Shown here piece by piece: positions 1 to 9,013 of a stretch of 64,000 nt of DNA. The position numbers were made by a program, and so were the translations under genes. The stretch's first letter is position 1. Each line of letters opens with the position of its first letter. The notes beneath the pieces were generated by a model, which was not told the DNA's origin, made no database searches, and was given only the letters and a program-made list of their open reading frames with translations. The stretch covers positions 1 through 64,000 of the forward strand of contig DBHK01000007.1 in the NCBI GenBank assembly GCA_002295635.1, in the 5' to 3' direction. The DNA is from UBA830 sp002295635. Lineage in GTDB: Bacteria > Pseudomonadota > Alphaproteobacteria > MPNO01 > UBA830.

Positions 1-77
<77 letters not shown>

Positions 78-131
78 ATTTTCGCGGTTGGCAGCAACCT
101 AAGTCGCCATGCTCCATAACTCAAGTGTATA

Positions 132-599
132 TTACTTCAGCGGGCGGGATTCTTTGAGCATGTCCCGGAGATCTTCCAACTCGCTAATTATAGAAATCAT
201 CTCGGCACGCTTTTTATCGTTTAGCGACATCGCGCATCCTGTAACCTCCTGAACCGTTCCGTGCTCGGGCGTAGCCTTCTCCGCTGATCCAGTTGCAATC
301 TGATCTATAGAGACCGAGATGAACTCCCTCGCTCCTCCTTGGCGAAGCAATTTCTGCACGCCCTTGATAGTATATCCGTCCGTATAAAGAAGTTCTCGTA
401 TTCCACGCAACAACTCAATATCCTCGGGTCGATAATATCGCCTACCGCCGCCGCGTTTCAGTGGCTTCACTTGAACGAACTTACTCTCCCAAAACCTAAG
501 AACATGTGCCGGTATATCGAGTTCTTTGGCTACTTCGCTAATTGTTCGGAAAGCAGCCTCGGACTTCCCCGACCGTCGATGACCATCACCCGCAGGCAT
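132..599 (-). CDS. MerR-family transcriptional regulator
   Basis: 155 residues. A winged helix-turn-helix of the MerR type lies at about residues 17-85, with the typical run ISEVAKELDIPAHVLRFWE and the GGGRRYYRPEDIELL wing. The C-terminal part is short and shows no cysteine cluster or obvious effector domain, so the ligand is unknown. It starts 5 bp after the ihfA stop and is probably cotranscribed with it. In alphaproteobacteria a MerR gene next to ihfA downstream of plsX-fabH is a recurrent arrangement. The DNA-binding role is clear from the sequence; its targets cannot be inferred from it. Confidence 0.9.
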   Translation of the reverse strand: MPAGDGHRRSGKSEAAFRTISEVAKELDIPAHVLRFWESKFVQVKPLKRGGGRRYYRPEDIELLRGIRELLYTDGYTIKGVQKLLRQGGAREFISVSIDQIATGSAEKATPEHGTVQEVTGCAMSLNDKKRAEMISIISELEDLRDMLKESRPLK

Positions 600-604
600 A
601 CAGA

Positions 605-1030
605 TCAGCTTCCAGTCCTATTAAACGGTGGAGACCCTCCCGATGGCGATGCGGAAGGTTCCGAAGATAGCTGTTGCTGGGGTGAGAGCACCCCGCTGTC
701 AGCAGTCATGTTGGGAGTTTTATATGTTTGACCGAGGCTGTCGTTGTTAATCATATTTTTTAAAACGTTTGATGCCCGAAAGATAAGAACCTTACGCGGC
801 AGGATCGGCACTTCCTCACCAGTCTTAGGATTTCGACCAACCCGCTGGCCTTTTTGTCGAACCGAGAAACTGCCAAACGAGGAGATTTTGACCGTTTCGC
901 CATTGGTAAGCGTCGCAGCTATCTCTGACAAAACTGATTCAACGAGATCCGCGGACTCATTTCGTGACAGTCCAACCTCTTGGTAAACAGCCTCGCTTAG
1001 ATCCGCTCTAGTGACCGTATTTTCGACCAT
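605..1030 (-). CDS. ihfA: Integration host factor subunit alpha
   Basis: 141 residues. Residues 1-95 form a HU/IHF DNA-bending domain with the family signature around SSFGSFSVRQKGQRVGRNPK and the arm sequence GRNPKTGEEVPILPRKV. IHF-alpha pairs with IHF-beta to bend DNA sharply in replication, recombination and transcription. The C-terminal tail of about 40 residues is rich in Ser, Pro and Gln and longer than in the E. coli protein; tails of this kind occur in alphaproteobacterial IhfA. It sits between fabH and the merR gene. The start ATG at 1030 is preceded by a purine-rich stretch (GGGGGG). Confidence 0.93.
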   Translation of the reverse strand: MVENTVTRADLSEAVYQEVGLSRNESADLVESVLSEIAATLTNGETVKISSFGSFSVRQKGQRVGRNPKTGEEVPILPRKVLIFRASNVLKNMINNDSLGQTYKTPNMTADSGVLSPQQQLSSEPSASPSGGSPPFNRTGS

Positions 1031-1134
1031 GGCATGCCCCCCCTATGTCCCTTTTTCAGACGGTAGCTCTTGCGAAGAAGGCAGTCAATATCAAAGGGAT
1101 AGCGGCGATCCAAAGATAATTTAACCGCCCCACC

Positions 1135-2109
1135 TTACCACCGGATCACGCTTGCTCCCCAGGTAAAACCACCGCCCATCGCTTCGAGAACTACAACGTC
1201 CCCCGCAGTGATCCTGCCATCTTGCACAGCAGTATTCAGTGCAAGTGGGATAGATGCGGCAGAGGTGTTGGCATGGCGATCAACCGTCATGACGATTTTT
1301 TTCTCATCAACCCTCAATTTCCGTGCCGTCGAGGTGATAATTCTCTGGTTCGCCTGGTGCGGGACAAGCCAGTCAACATCTTTGGACTGAAGCCCAGCAA
1401 GTTCCAGTACTTCTCCGATGACGCTCGACAAATTCTTAACCGCATGCTTGAAAACTTCAGGTCCATCCATTCTCAGGTGGCCTACCGTCTGGGTCGTTGA
1501 AGCCCCCCCATCGACATACAAAAGGCCATAGTGACGACCATCAGAATGTATACAATTAGCAAGAATGCCTCGATCACTGCTCTCACCTGTACCTTCCTCC
1601 GCCCGAAGAACAACGGCGCCTGCCCCATCACCAAACAAAACGCAGGTTGTTCTGTCCTTCCAGTCCAAAATGCGTGAAAAGGTCTCAGCCCCAACCACCA
1701 ACACCGTTTCTGCCTGGCCGAGGCGGATAAAATTATCTGCAACATTCATTGCGAAGACGAATCCCGAACAAACCGCCTGAACGTCGAATGCAGATCCCCG
1801 GGTCATTCCCAGCGCGGCCTGAACCATGGTCGCAGTAGACGGAAACGTATTATTTGGTGTTGCCGTCGCAAGTACGATCAAATCCACTTCCGACGCCTCT
1901 ATACTCGCATGATTGAGTGCTTGTTTCGCCGCAGCAAGCGCCAGATCCGAGGTATTTTGGTCTTCTTCGGCAATATGGCGAGATTTTATACCCGTCCTCT
2001 GTACAATCCACTCATTCGAAGTGTCAATGCGATCCGCCAGTTCTTCATTTGTAACTACACGGTTAGGCAAATATCCACCACAACCTGCAATAACCGAACG
2101 CCGAACCAT
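1135..2109 (-). CDS. fabH: 3-oxoacyl-[ACP] synthase III
   Basis: 324 residues, normal length. FabH condenses acetyl-CoA with malonyl-ACP to start type II fatty acid synthesis in the cytoplasm. The thiolase-fold catalytic triad is visible: Cys in VQAVCSGFVFAMN, His in VPHQANQRI and Asn in RHANTSAASIPLAL. The N-terminus has the expected GCGGYLPNRVVTNEEL. Its ATG overlaps the plsX stop by one base (TAATG), so translation is probably coupled. The gene belongs to the rpmF-plsX-fabH-ihfA-merR block. Confidence 0.97.
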   Translation of the reverse strand: MVRRSVIAGCGGYLPNRVVTNEELADRIDTSNEWIVQRTGIKSRHIAEEDQNTSDLALAAAKQALNHASIEASEVDLIVLATATPNNTFPSTATMVQAALGMTRGSAFDVQAVCSGFVFAMNVADNFIRLGQAETVLVVGAETFSRILDWKDRTTCVLFGDGAGAVVLRAEEGTGESSDRGILANCIHSDGRHYGLLYVDGGASTTQTVGHLRMDGPEVFKHAVKNLSSVIGEVLELAGLQSKDVDWLVPHQANQRIITSTARKLRVDEKKIVMTVDRHANTSAASIPLALNTAVQDGRITAGDVVVLEAMGGGFTWGASVIRW

Positions 2110-3158
2110 TAAGAAACTGCCACTTCCGTGATCTCCAGTTCCATTTTACTGAAATTCTGAAGGCCCCGGGTAATCTTTTCATTGAAGTCCTTAGCTGCCA
2201 GATCGACGGCAACGCCTATAGCGTTCGCAAACCCAAACGCGTCTGTACCACCATGACTTTTCACAGCTATGCCCGTCAACCCAAGAAACACGGCCCCATT
2301 GTAACGGCGGGGATCGATTCGAATCCGCATCTTTCGTAGACCGCGGCGCGCCAAGACGAAACCTAAACGGGACGAGAGCGAACTGCGGAAAGCATCTCCT
2401 AAGAATTCTGTGATCAACCGAGCAGTACCTTCCGTCGCCTTGAGCGCAATGTTACCGGTAAACCCATCAGATACGATAATATCAGTCTTTCCGGCAGCAA
2501 TATCATCTCCTTCGACAAATCCGCTAAAGTTAATTTCTCCAGATATCTTGCGGAGATAGGCGTAAGCCTGCTGGATTTCAGCATGACCCTTCATTTCCTC
2601 GGAACCCACATTTAATAATCCGCAGGACGGTTCGACCGTTCCGAGCACTGTCCTCGCAAATACATCTCCCATTATGGCGAACTGAACTAGGTTATTAGCA
2701 TCGCATTCAACATTTGCGCCAAGGTCGAGCATCACGCTCTCTCCACGAATAGTTGGAAAAATAGCTGCGATAGCTGGACGGTCAATTCCAGGGAGAGTGC
2801 GCAGTGCCAGTTTCGCCATTGCCATTAAAGCGCCCGTATTGCCGGCTGAGACCACACCTGCGGCGTTTCCTTCTTTTACAGAATTTATGGCCAGCTGCAT
2901 GCTGGACTGTCGACCTTTTCGCAATGCATCAGAAACTTTCATCTCGTTGCTGATGCTTTCACCCGTATGAGTGATTTCGGTTATCTCACGAAGACGTTTT
3001 CTTCTCTTAATTAGCGGAAGAAGTTGGCTCTCATCACCAAACATCTGAAAGCGCAGCCCGGGAAAGCGTCGACGAGCAAAATCTGCGCCCTTTACCACGA
3101 TCGTGGGGGCGTCATCCCCCCCCATAGCATCAAGTGCGATTGTGAGTGAAGGGCTCAC
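2109..3158 (-). CDS. plsX: Phosphate acyltransferase PlsX
   Basis: 349 residues. PlsX converts acyl-ACP to acyl-phosphate, the donor used by PlsY in phospholipid synthesis, and acts at the membrane surface. Family signatures seen include ALDAMGGDDAP at the N-terminus, VSAGNTGALMAMAKL, PAIAAIFPT and IVSDGFTGNIALKATEG. It lies between rpmF and fabH, the classical arrangement linking ribosome and membrane synthesis. The gap to rpmF is about 30 bp and it overlaps fabH by one base. Confidence 0.97.
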   Translation of the reverse strand: MSPSLTIALDAMGGDDAPTIVVKGADFARRRFPGLRFQMFGDESQLLPLIKRRKRLREITEITHTGESISNEMKVSDALRKGRQSSMQLAINSVKEGNAAGVVSAGNTGALMAMAKLALRTLPGIDRPAIAAIFPTIRGESVMLDLGANVECDANNLVQFAIMGDVFARTVLGTVEPSCGLLNVGSEEMKGHAEIQQAYAYLRKISGEINFSGFVEGDDIAAGKTDIIVSDGFTGNIALKATEGTARLITEFLGDAFRSSLSSRLGFVLARRGLRKMRIRIDPRRYNGAVFLGLTGIAVKSHGGTDAFGFANAIGVAVDLAAKDFNEKITRGLQNFSKMELEITEVAVS

Positions 3159-3189
3159 TTATCAATCCTATTGTTTTGATTAACCGGGC

Positions 3190-3372
3190 TCAGGCGCCGG
3201 ATGTCTCCACAACTTCACGGCCATCATAGAAGCCACAAGATCCACAGACGTGATGAGAACGCTTTTGTTCTCCGCAGTTAGGGCACTCGGTATTTGGGTT
3301 TGCAGACAACGAGTCGTGTGCGCGGCGCATATTACGCTTCGATTTCGACACTTTATTCTTTGGAACAGCCAT
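3190..3372 (-). CDS. rpmF: 50S ribosomal protein L32
   Basis: 60 residues, the full length for L32. The N-terminus AVPKNKVSKSKRNMRRAHD is characteristic, and two CxxC pairs (CPNC and CGSC) form the zinc ribbon. L32 is part of the large ribosomal subunit. As in many proteobacteria it heads the plsX-fabH unit, here following the DUF177 gene by about 90 bp. Confidence 0.96.
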   Translation of the reverse strand: MAVPKNKVSKSKRNMRRAHDSLSANPNTECPNCGEQKRSHHVCGSCGFYDGREVVETSGA

Positions 3373-3463
3373 GACCTTGCAATATCAATAATTAGAAAAA
3401 AAAACAGGGGGGCGATAGATATGCGATCCTGACGCTTGGGGCAACCTGAAGTTTACGCAAAAA

Positions 3464-4021
3464 CTAGGATTTTGGCTTCAGATCGCTCAAAACCTCGAAT
3501 GGGTTGGGTTTTTCAGTGGCGTTAGCGACCTCGTCTTCACCGAGAAACGACACCCCTGGCCCAAGATTTATATCGGCTGACGTAATTTCTTTGCTTCTTG
3601 GATATGGATCCAATGCCAAGGATAGTTCCTCCGCTACCAATTCACCAAGGTCTATAATCTCACCATCTAGGGGTTCCGCCTCTTCCAAAACCGGCATGTC
3701 CGCTGTTGGCTCTAAACCGTGCGTAAAGACGAGTTTTATTTCCTCATTCAATTTAGCGGCAACGGGCTCAAGAGAAATGACGCATGTCTGAACTACGTTT
3801 GCCTGGAAATTCCCAGATACTGACAAGACCCTATCAAACTCCAGCCACTCCAAGACTAAACTAGCCGTTAACCCCCCGATTGATTGCTGTTCAAATCTCG
3901 CTGCTAGTGACTCACACTCTTCCTTTTCTGCCGTAAATCGGAAGCTTTGGGGTTTTTCACTCAGATCCCCAAGCTCAAATACCCTGCTAAATTCAGGGCC
4001 GATATTATAATTTCCTTCCAT
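3464..4021 (-). CDS. DUF177/YceD-family protein
   Basis: About 185 residues. The family (YceD, DUF177) lies upstream of rpmF across bacteria and is linked to 23S rRNA accumulation in some species. Visible family features are the central VVQTCVISLEPVAAKLNEEI, with the conserved single cysteine region, and the acidic DGEIIDLGELVAEELSLALD followed by PYPRS. The ATG at 4021 shares one base with the stop of the preceding chaperone gene (TGATG). A GTG three bases upstream (4024) is also possible. It precedes rpmF, which fits the known context. Exact molecular role not determined here. Confidence 0.88.
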   Translation of the reverse strand: MEGNYNIGPEFSRVFELGDLSEKPQSFRFTAEKEECESLAARFEQQSIGGLTASLVLEWLEFDRVLSVSGNFQANVVQTCVISLEPVAAKLNEEIKLVFTHGLEPTADMPVLEEAEPLDGEIIDLGELVAEELSLALDPYPRSKEITSADINLGPGVSFLGEDEVANATEKPNPFEVLSDLKPKS

Positions 4022-4545
4022 CACACCGCAGCAAACACAAAGGAGCCGGATTGCACATCATCGATATTAAGATCACTGAGTAAAATTGCCTGAGATCTAA
4101 TATACTCCGCAAGCTCTAATACCTTCTCTGGCTCTGGTTTTGACGTCCCGTATACATTTCGAGATAAAGCTTCCTCAAGTTCGGATCCGGCCGACGACAA
4201 ACCCGCATCGTAGGATGCAATGCGTCCATAGAACGCCTGAACCATACTTTTTATCCGTTTTCCTACCCCCATATCGCCTGCACCCATTTCCCGAAGACTA
4301 AGATCCATATCCTCGAACATTACGTCGAACAGTGCTTGACCGATGCGGCTTGTGGAAGGCGGCCCAGGTTTCAAACGCCGAAGTACGAGGAACGTGTGAA
4401 GGGTCACCAGTTCAAATCGCCCGTCGACGGTATCAGGTACGCCCAGTTCATCGTAAAAGCGGGGATTCCTCGCCTGTTCTACAATTTTCCGATATATCGT
4501 CTCAGCTACGCTGGGAAGCCGGTCATCTTTTAAGAAAGAGAGCAA
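4021..4545 (-). CDS. Ubiquinol-cytochrome c chaperone (CBP3 family)
   Basis: 174 residues. Related to mitochondrial CBP3/UQCC1, which helps assemble cytochrome b of the bc1 complex. The family hallmark region is seen at about residues 28-100: FYDELGVPDTVDGRFELVT, then LHTFLVLRRL and VMFEDMDLSLREMGAGD with GVGKRIKSMVQAFYGR. No ATG is available in frame close to the conserved start; TTG at 4545 (followed by CTCTCTTTC) is the best start and gives MLSFLKDD. It overlaps the DUF177 gene. Divergent from bamE, as is common in alphaproteobacteria. Confidence 0.88.
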   Translation of the reverse strand: MLSFLKDDRLPSVAETIYRKIVEQARNPRFYDELGVPDTVDGRFELVTLHTFLVLRRLKPGPPSTSRIGQALFDVMFEDMDLSLREMGAGDMGVGKRIKSMVQAFYGRIASYDAGLSSAGSELEEALSRNVYGTSKPEPEKVLELAEYIRSQAILLSDLNIDDVQSGSFVFAAV

Positions 4546-4671
4546 AGAAATTCTCTGTTCATATTCATCTTGCCTAACGCCTAAATTTAATACTGTTTCA
4601 CGCCCGTGAGAGATAAATTATACTTCGATAAAATAGAAGTCTTACGTAATCTCAAACATTATGATGGTCAA

Positions 4672-5160
4672 ATGACCTTGAGCAAAAATAAAGAATGCAG
4701 AGGAAATACGCTCTGTTTCACCTATCTAATCTTTAGTGTTGCCTTGGTTGCTGCATTACTCTCCGCTTGCTCCGCGCGCATCGAAAGTCACGGTAACTTT
4801 CCAAATCATGAACTAATCGAAAGTATTCGGATCGGAAAAAATAGTCGACCCCAAGTATCAGCAATCCTCGGGACGCCTTCCGCCAAAGCTACTTTCGACC
4901 AAGAAGCTTGGTACTACGTTGGCACGCGAACTAGTAAATTTGCCTTTCTAAAAAAGGAGGTTTTGGAGAGGAAAGTCTTGGTAATCAGATTCAACAAGCA
5001 GGGGATTGTTGAACAGGTCGAAAGGCTTACCAAAAAAGATGGCCGCGAAATTCAGATTGTCGGTCGGAAAACACCGACCCAAGGCAAAGAACTCAATGTT
5101 ATCCAGCAACTTCTGGGAAATATAGGCCGTTTCAGCGCGGCTGGTGACGGGGAAAAATGA
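4672..5160 (+). CDS. bamE: Outer membrane assembly lipoprotein BamE
   Basis: About 162 residues from ATG 4672. The signal peptide FTYLIFSVALVAALLSAC ends in a lipobox (LLSAC), so the protein is predicted to be a lipoprotein. The SmpA/OmlA domain follows, with the family core LIESIRIGKNSRPQVSAILG, TPSAKATF and WYYVGTRTSKFAF. BamE is an accessory subunit of the BAM complex that inserts beta-barrel proteins into the outer membrane. An in-frame ATG at 4606 would add 22 residues before the signal peptide and is less likely. Divergent from the bc1 chaperone gene and followed by a strong hairpin at 5191-5226. Confidence 0.9.
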   Translation: MTLSKNKECRGNTLCFTYLIFSVALVAALLSACSARIESHGNFPNHELIESIRIGKNSRPQVSAILGTPSAKATFDQEAWYYVGTRTSKFAFLKKEVLERKVLVIRFNKQGIVEQVERLTKKDGREIQIVGRKTPTQGKELNVIQQLLGNIGRFSAAGDGEK

Positions 5161-5190
5161 AAATAAGATTTTTAGGATAAAAAGAACCGC

Positions 5191-5226
5191 GCCCCAAAAA
5201 CCCCAAACAATTGGGGCTTTTGGGCA
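5191..5226. terminator. Bidirectional hairpin terminator between bamE and hppA
   Basis: GCCCCAAAAACCCCAA pairs with TTGGGGCTTTTGGGC across a short loop, with small bulges, and A-rich and T-rich flanks on either side. It lies between convergent bamE and hppA and can serve both strands. Confidence 0.8.
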
Positions 5227-5242
5227 TCTCTTTTGTGATCAA

Positions 5243-7351
5243 TCAATTAGACGCTACCACTGCTAAAAGCAGAATAGCGACAATGTTGATGATCTTTATC
5301 ATTGGGTTCACTGCGGGACCCGCCGTATCTTTATACGGGTCACCTACCGTGTCTCCAGTCACGGAAGCTGCATGGGCTTCGGATCCTTTACCACCATGGT
5401 TGCCATCTTCAATATATTTCTTCGCGTTGTCCCAAGCACCGCCCCCAGCCGTCATCGATAACGCAACGAAAAGACCAGTAACAATTGTCCCAAGCATTAG
5501 CGCACCCAGCGTGGTAAATGCCGCGGCTGGCCCCCCAATCCATTTTATCACTAGATATACAGCTATTGGCGCAAGTACCGGCAGCAACGATGGAATGATC
5601 ATTTCTTTGATCGCCGCCTTGGTTAACAGATCGACAGCACGTCCGTACTCGGGCCGGGCTGTACCCTCCATAATCCCGGGTATTTCTTTGAACTGCCTCC
5701 TCACTTCAACCACGACCGCAGCTGCCGAACGGCCGACCGCCATCATAGAAAGTGAACCGAATAGATATGGAAGCATACCGCCAATAAATAAGCCGATAAC
5801 CACGTATGGGTCTTGAAGACTAAACTTCACTTGTGCCGCAATCTCTGGAACATAGTACTTCATATCCTCGGTATACGCAGCGAACAGGACTAGTGCAGCC
5901 AGGGCGGCGGATCCAATAGCATAACCTTTGGTAACCGCCTTGGTAGTGTTGCCCACTGCATCTAGGGCATCCGTATAATTACGGACTTCTTCTGGCAACT
6001 CCGACATTTCGGCGATACCGCCAGCGTTGTCAGTGACGGGTCCATACGCATCTAAGGCTACCACCATGCCAGCCAATGCCAACATTGTAGTCGCCGCGAT
6101 AGCTATCCCGTAGAGGCCTGCCGAGAAAAAGGCAATAAGGATGCCCGCCGCAATTACGATTACGGGAAGCGCGGTGGCTTCCATAGAAACAGCTAACCCT
6201 TGAATCACGTTGGTCGCGTGACCGGTTTCTGAGGCCTTAGAAACACTTCTGACCGGTCGAAACTGGGTACCGGTGTAGTACTCTGTGATCCAAATGATCA
6301 ATCCGGTGACGACTAGTCCGACAACGCCGCAATACATCAAGTTTTGAGCTTGAATTGATCCACCCTCCGTCGGGATCATTGCCGAAAAGCTGCCAAACAC
6401 AATATAAATAGTTAGTGCGATCAGGATCGCTGAGGCTATTGCTGATGCTATAAAGCCTTTGTACAGCGCACCCATAACATTGTTACTGCTGCTAAGTCGG
6501 ACAAAAAATGTACCAAATACGGAACCAATGATACAGACACCGCCGATCAATAGCGGTAAAAGGAGCATAGTCTCTTGGCTAGGCCCACTGAAAAATACCG
6601 CACCAACCAACATCGTCGCTACTATCGTCACCGCATAGGTCTCGAATAGGTCGGCCGCCATCCCTGCGCAGTCACCAACATTGTCACCCACATTGTCAGC
6701 AATCACTGCAGCGTTCCTAGGGTCGTCTTCTGGAATACCAGCCTCTATTTTACCAACGACGTCCGCACCAACGTCCGCGCCCTTGGTGAAGATACCTCCA
6801 CCGAGGCGCGCAAAAATAGAAATCAGAGAAGCGCCGAAGCCAAGCGCAACAAGTGCTTCGAGAATATGGCGAAGGCCGTTGGCCTCTGACGGATTGTAGA
6901 CATCCCGTAAGATTATGTAATAGCCGGCAACCCCCAACAGGCCGAGCCCAACGACCAGCATCCCTGTTACAGCACCTGATTTAAATGCGACGGTCAGGGC
7001 GGGCTGCAAACCGCCTGTTCGTGCCGCATCAGCCGTCCGAACATTAGCTCGCACGGAAATGTACATACCGATATATCCCGCGGCACCTGACAGAATGGCA
7101 CCTAGGAAAAACCCTATTGCGGGATAAATTCCAAGCAAAAGGCCAAGAACCACACCTATTATGACCCCCACTATTCCGATAGTCATATACTGTCGGTTAA
7201 GGTATGCCTGTGCACCTTCCTGAATAGCGCCGGCGATTTCCTGCATTTTCTCGTTACCGCCCGACGTCGAGAGCACAGAGCGACTAGCAAAAACACCGTA
7301 GAGGATTGCAAGAATGCCACATGCGAGCACAACCACATACGCTTCAAACAT
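5243..7351 (-). CDS. hppA: Membrane-bound proton-translocating pyrophosphatase, K+-independent type
   Basis: 702 residues, about 16 membrane segments. The enzyme couples hydrolysis of pyrophosphate to proton pumping across the inner membrane. The substrate and metal binding motifs are present: DDPRNAAVIADNVGDNVGD, then CAGMAADLFETYAVT, and near the C-terminus DNAKKYIEDG and GDTVGDPYKDTAGPA. GNTTKAVTKG carries Lys where K+-dependent enzymes have Ala, so the K+-independent subtype is predicted. Transcribed toward the hairpin at 5191-5226. Widespread in Rhodospirillales, where it helps recover energy from biosynthetic PPi. Confidence 0.96.
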   Translation of the reverse strand: MFEAYVVVLACGILAILYGVFASRSVLSTSGGNEKMQEIAGAIQEGAQAYLNRQYMTIGIVGVIIGVVLGLLLGIYPAIGFFLGAILSGAAGYIGMYISVRANVRTADAARTGGLQPALTVAFKSGAVTGMLVVGLGLLGVAGYYIILRDVYNPSEANGLRHILEALVALGFGASLISIFARLGGGIFTKGADVGADVVGKIEAGIPEDDPRNAAVIADNVGDNVGDCAGMAADLFETYAVTIVATMLVGAVFFSGPSQETMLLLPLLIGGVCIIGSVFGTFFVRLSSSNNVMGALYKGFIASAIASAILIALTIYIVFGSFSAMIPTEGGSIQAQNLMYCGVVGLVVTGLIIWITEYYTGTQFRPVRSVSKASETGHATNVIQGLAVSMEATALPVIVIAAGILIAFFSAGLYGIAIAATTMLALAGMVVALDAYGPVTDNAGGIAEMSELPEEVRNYTDALDAVGNTTKAVTKGYAIGSAALAALVLFAAYTEDMKYYVPEIAAQVKFSLQDPYVVIGLFIGGMLPYLFGSLSMMAVGRSAAAVVVEVRRQFKEIPGIMEGTARPEYGRAVDLLTKAAIKEMIIPSLLPVLAPIAVYLVIKWIGGPAAAFTTLGALMLGTIVTGLFVALSMTAGGGAWDNAKKYIEDGNHGGKGSEAHAASVTGDTVGDPYKDTAGPAVNPMIKIINIVAILLLAVVASN

Positions 7352-7513
7352 CTTTAAATTCCTTGTTGTGTAAGGGACTTACGCCCCAACAATTATGATG
7401 GGTTCACCATCACCCCTCGGGACCCATAAAACCGGGCGGACCATGCCAGAAGAAGGGATTCAAGGCAACACCGCTGACCAATTGTTCAGCCGTCTCGGGA
7501 TCGGCGACCCGGA

Positions 7514-8713
7514 CTATACGGAAGATGGCTTTCTTGTCGATTTACGAGCGTTGAAGCGAAGCCAGACCGTCCCCACTAAAACAATAATTACAAGGGGAGC
7601 CATTACAAGATTGACGGCATTCCAACCGATGGACTGTTGAACCGCTCCCGACATGAAAGCACCGACCGAGATTGTTCCCCAAATAAAAAAATCATTTAAA
7701 CCCTGAACCTTTGCCTTTTCAGCGGCGGTATATGTTTCTGTTAGCAAAGTCGTACCCCCGGTAAACAAGAAATTCCAGCCAACCCCCACGAGAACTAGAC
7801 CAGACAAGAAGTTCAGGAAGGAAATTCCGGAGAGGTGAATCAGAATACTAGCGCCGCACAGCAATGCGCCGACGATTAGGATATTGTTTACGCCAAACCG
7901 CATAATCAGATGACCGGTAATGAATGCTGGGACGTACATCCCGAGGACATGTGCCTGAATAACGTATGACGAATGTGAAAAAGTAAAACCGCAATTCCCC
8001 ATAGCAATGGGGGTCACCGTCATCAAGAATGACATAACCAAATAACCAAACGTAGCTGCACATACAGCGATTATGAACTTTGGCTGTCTGGCAATTTGGG
8101 AGAGATTTCGGCCACTAGACCTGCGCTGTTCCGCCAAGGGTCGCGGTATCCTGATAAAGCTTACAACAACGGCAACCGAAACATATACCGCAACCAAAGA
8201 CAGATAGACGCCGGCGAACTGAGCCGGCAAGACATCTGCCGTATTACGGGCGAGGGTGGGACCGAGGAATGCCGCCACTACGCTGCCGGCCAAGACGTAC
8301 GAAATTGCTTTGCTGCGGAACTCCTTCGTGGCCACATCGGAGGCAGCGAAGCGGAAATAATGACAAAAACCATTAAAGCAGCCCGTAAGCAGAGAGGCGA
8401 CGCAAAATAGTAGAAAATTACCAGAAGCGATCGAATAGGCACCCAAAATTCCGCCTGAAGCGCCGATAACAGCACCGGTAATAAATCCAATTCTTCGCCC
8501 AACCCTTCCCATATAAATGGACGCAGGTATGGTGGTAAGCGCCATCGCAACAAATTGAAGTGCGAGGGGCAATGTTGCCATAGACTTATTCTCGACCAGC
8601 AAAATTCCGCCGACAATTGGTGCAGTTGAAAGGATCGCCGAAGTCGACGTCATGAAAAGAGCCTGACAGCAGGCGAGTAGAAAGACATTACGGCGTACAG
8701 ATGAAGTAATCAT
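7514..8713 (-). CDS. MFS transporter
   Basis: 399 residues, about 12 hydrophobic segments in two halves. The loop between helices 2 and 3 has MGRVGRRIGFITG, the classical major facilitator motif, and a hydrophilic stretch near residues 193-212 (RPLAEQRRSSGRNLSQIARQ) separates the halves. It is a predicted inner-membrane permease. The substrate cannot be read from the sequence, though the closest general look is that of drug/metabolite efflux-like MFS proteins. Monocistronic between hppA and thiL. Confidence 0.87.
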   Translation of the reverse strand: MITSSVRRNVFLLACCQALFMTSTSAILSTAPIVGGILLVENKSMATLPLALQFVAMALTTIPASIYMGRVGRRIGFITGAVIGASGGILGAYSIASGNFLLFCVASLLTGCFNGFCHYFRFAASDVATKEFRSKAISYVLAGSVVAAFLGPTLARNTADVLPAQFAGVYLSLVAVYVSVAVVVSFIRIPRPLAEQRRSSGRNLSQIARQPKFIIAVCAATFGYLVMSFLMTVTPIAMGNCGFTFSHSSYVIQAHVLGMYVPAFITGHLIMRFGVNNILIVGALLCGASILIHLSGISFLNFLSGLVLVGVGWNFLFTGGTTLLTETYTAAEKAKVQGLNDFFIWGTISVGAFMSGAVQQSIGWNAVNLVMAPLVIIVLVGTVWLRFNARKSTRKPSSV

Positions 8714-9013
8714 GGGAAAGAACTTACGCTACCGGGCAATGTGTGCAATTCGAATCTTTCGGCATACACTCATGATAAATCGATTGAGCGTTCCCAGTCT
8801 TGCCCGTATCTCCGGCTTGAAAATTTTTCTTCCCACTTCTGCACGTTATCTCTGCGAACCTCGGCGCCGGGCAGCGGTCATAAATCTTCAGTTTCAAACA
8901 TAAAGGGTATGGCTAATGACGGGTAAGATCTCTAAACCGTGTTTGATGAAAATCAGATCTAAGCCCATGGCGCAGTTCAATTAAATCTGTAAAAGCGAAT
9001 GAATTAACTAGCC
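8714..9013. other. Intergenic, MFS gene to thiL
   Basis: About 300 bases between two leftward genes. It must contain the MFS promoter region at its left end and the 3' end of the thiL transcript at its right end. I see no RNA gene, no repeat and no convincing hairpin with a T run. Two short open frames here lack coding signs. Confidence 0.6.

Noticed and set aside
7395..7640. 81-codon plus-strand frame
   Set aside because: It lies mostly over the 3' end of the MFS transporter on the other strand, and its translation shows no family features.
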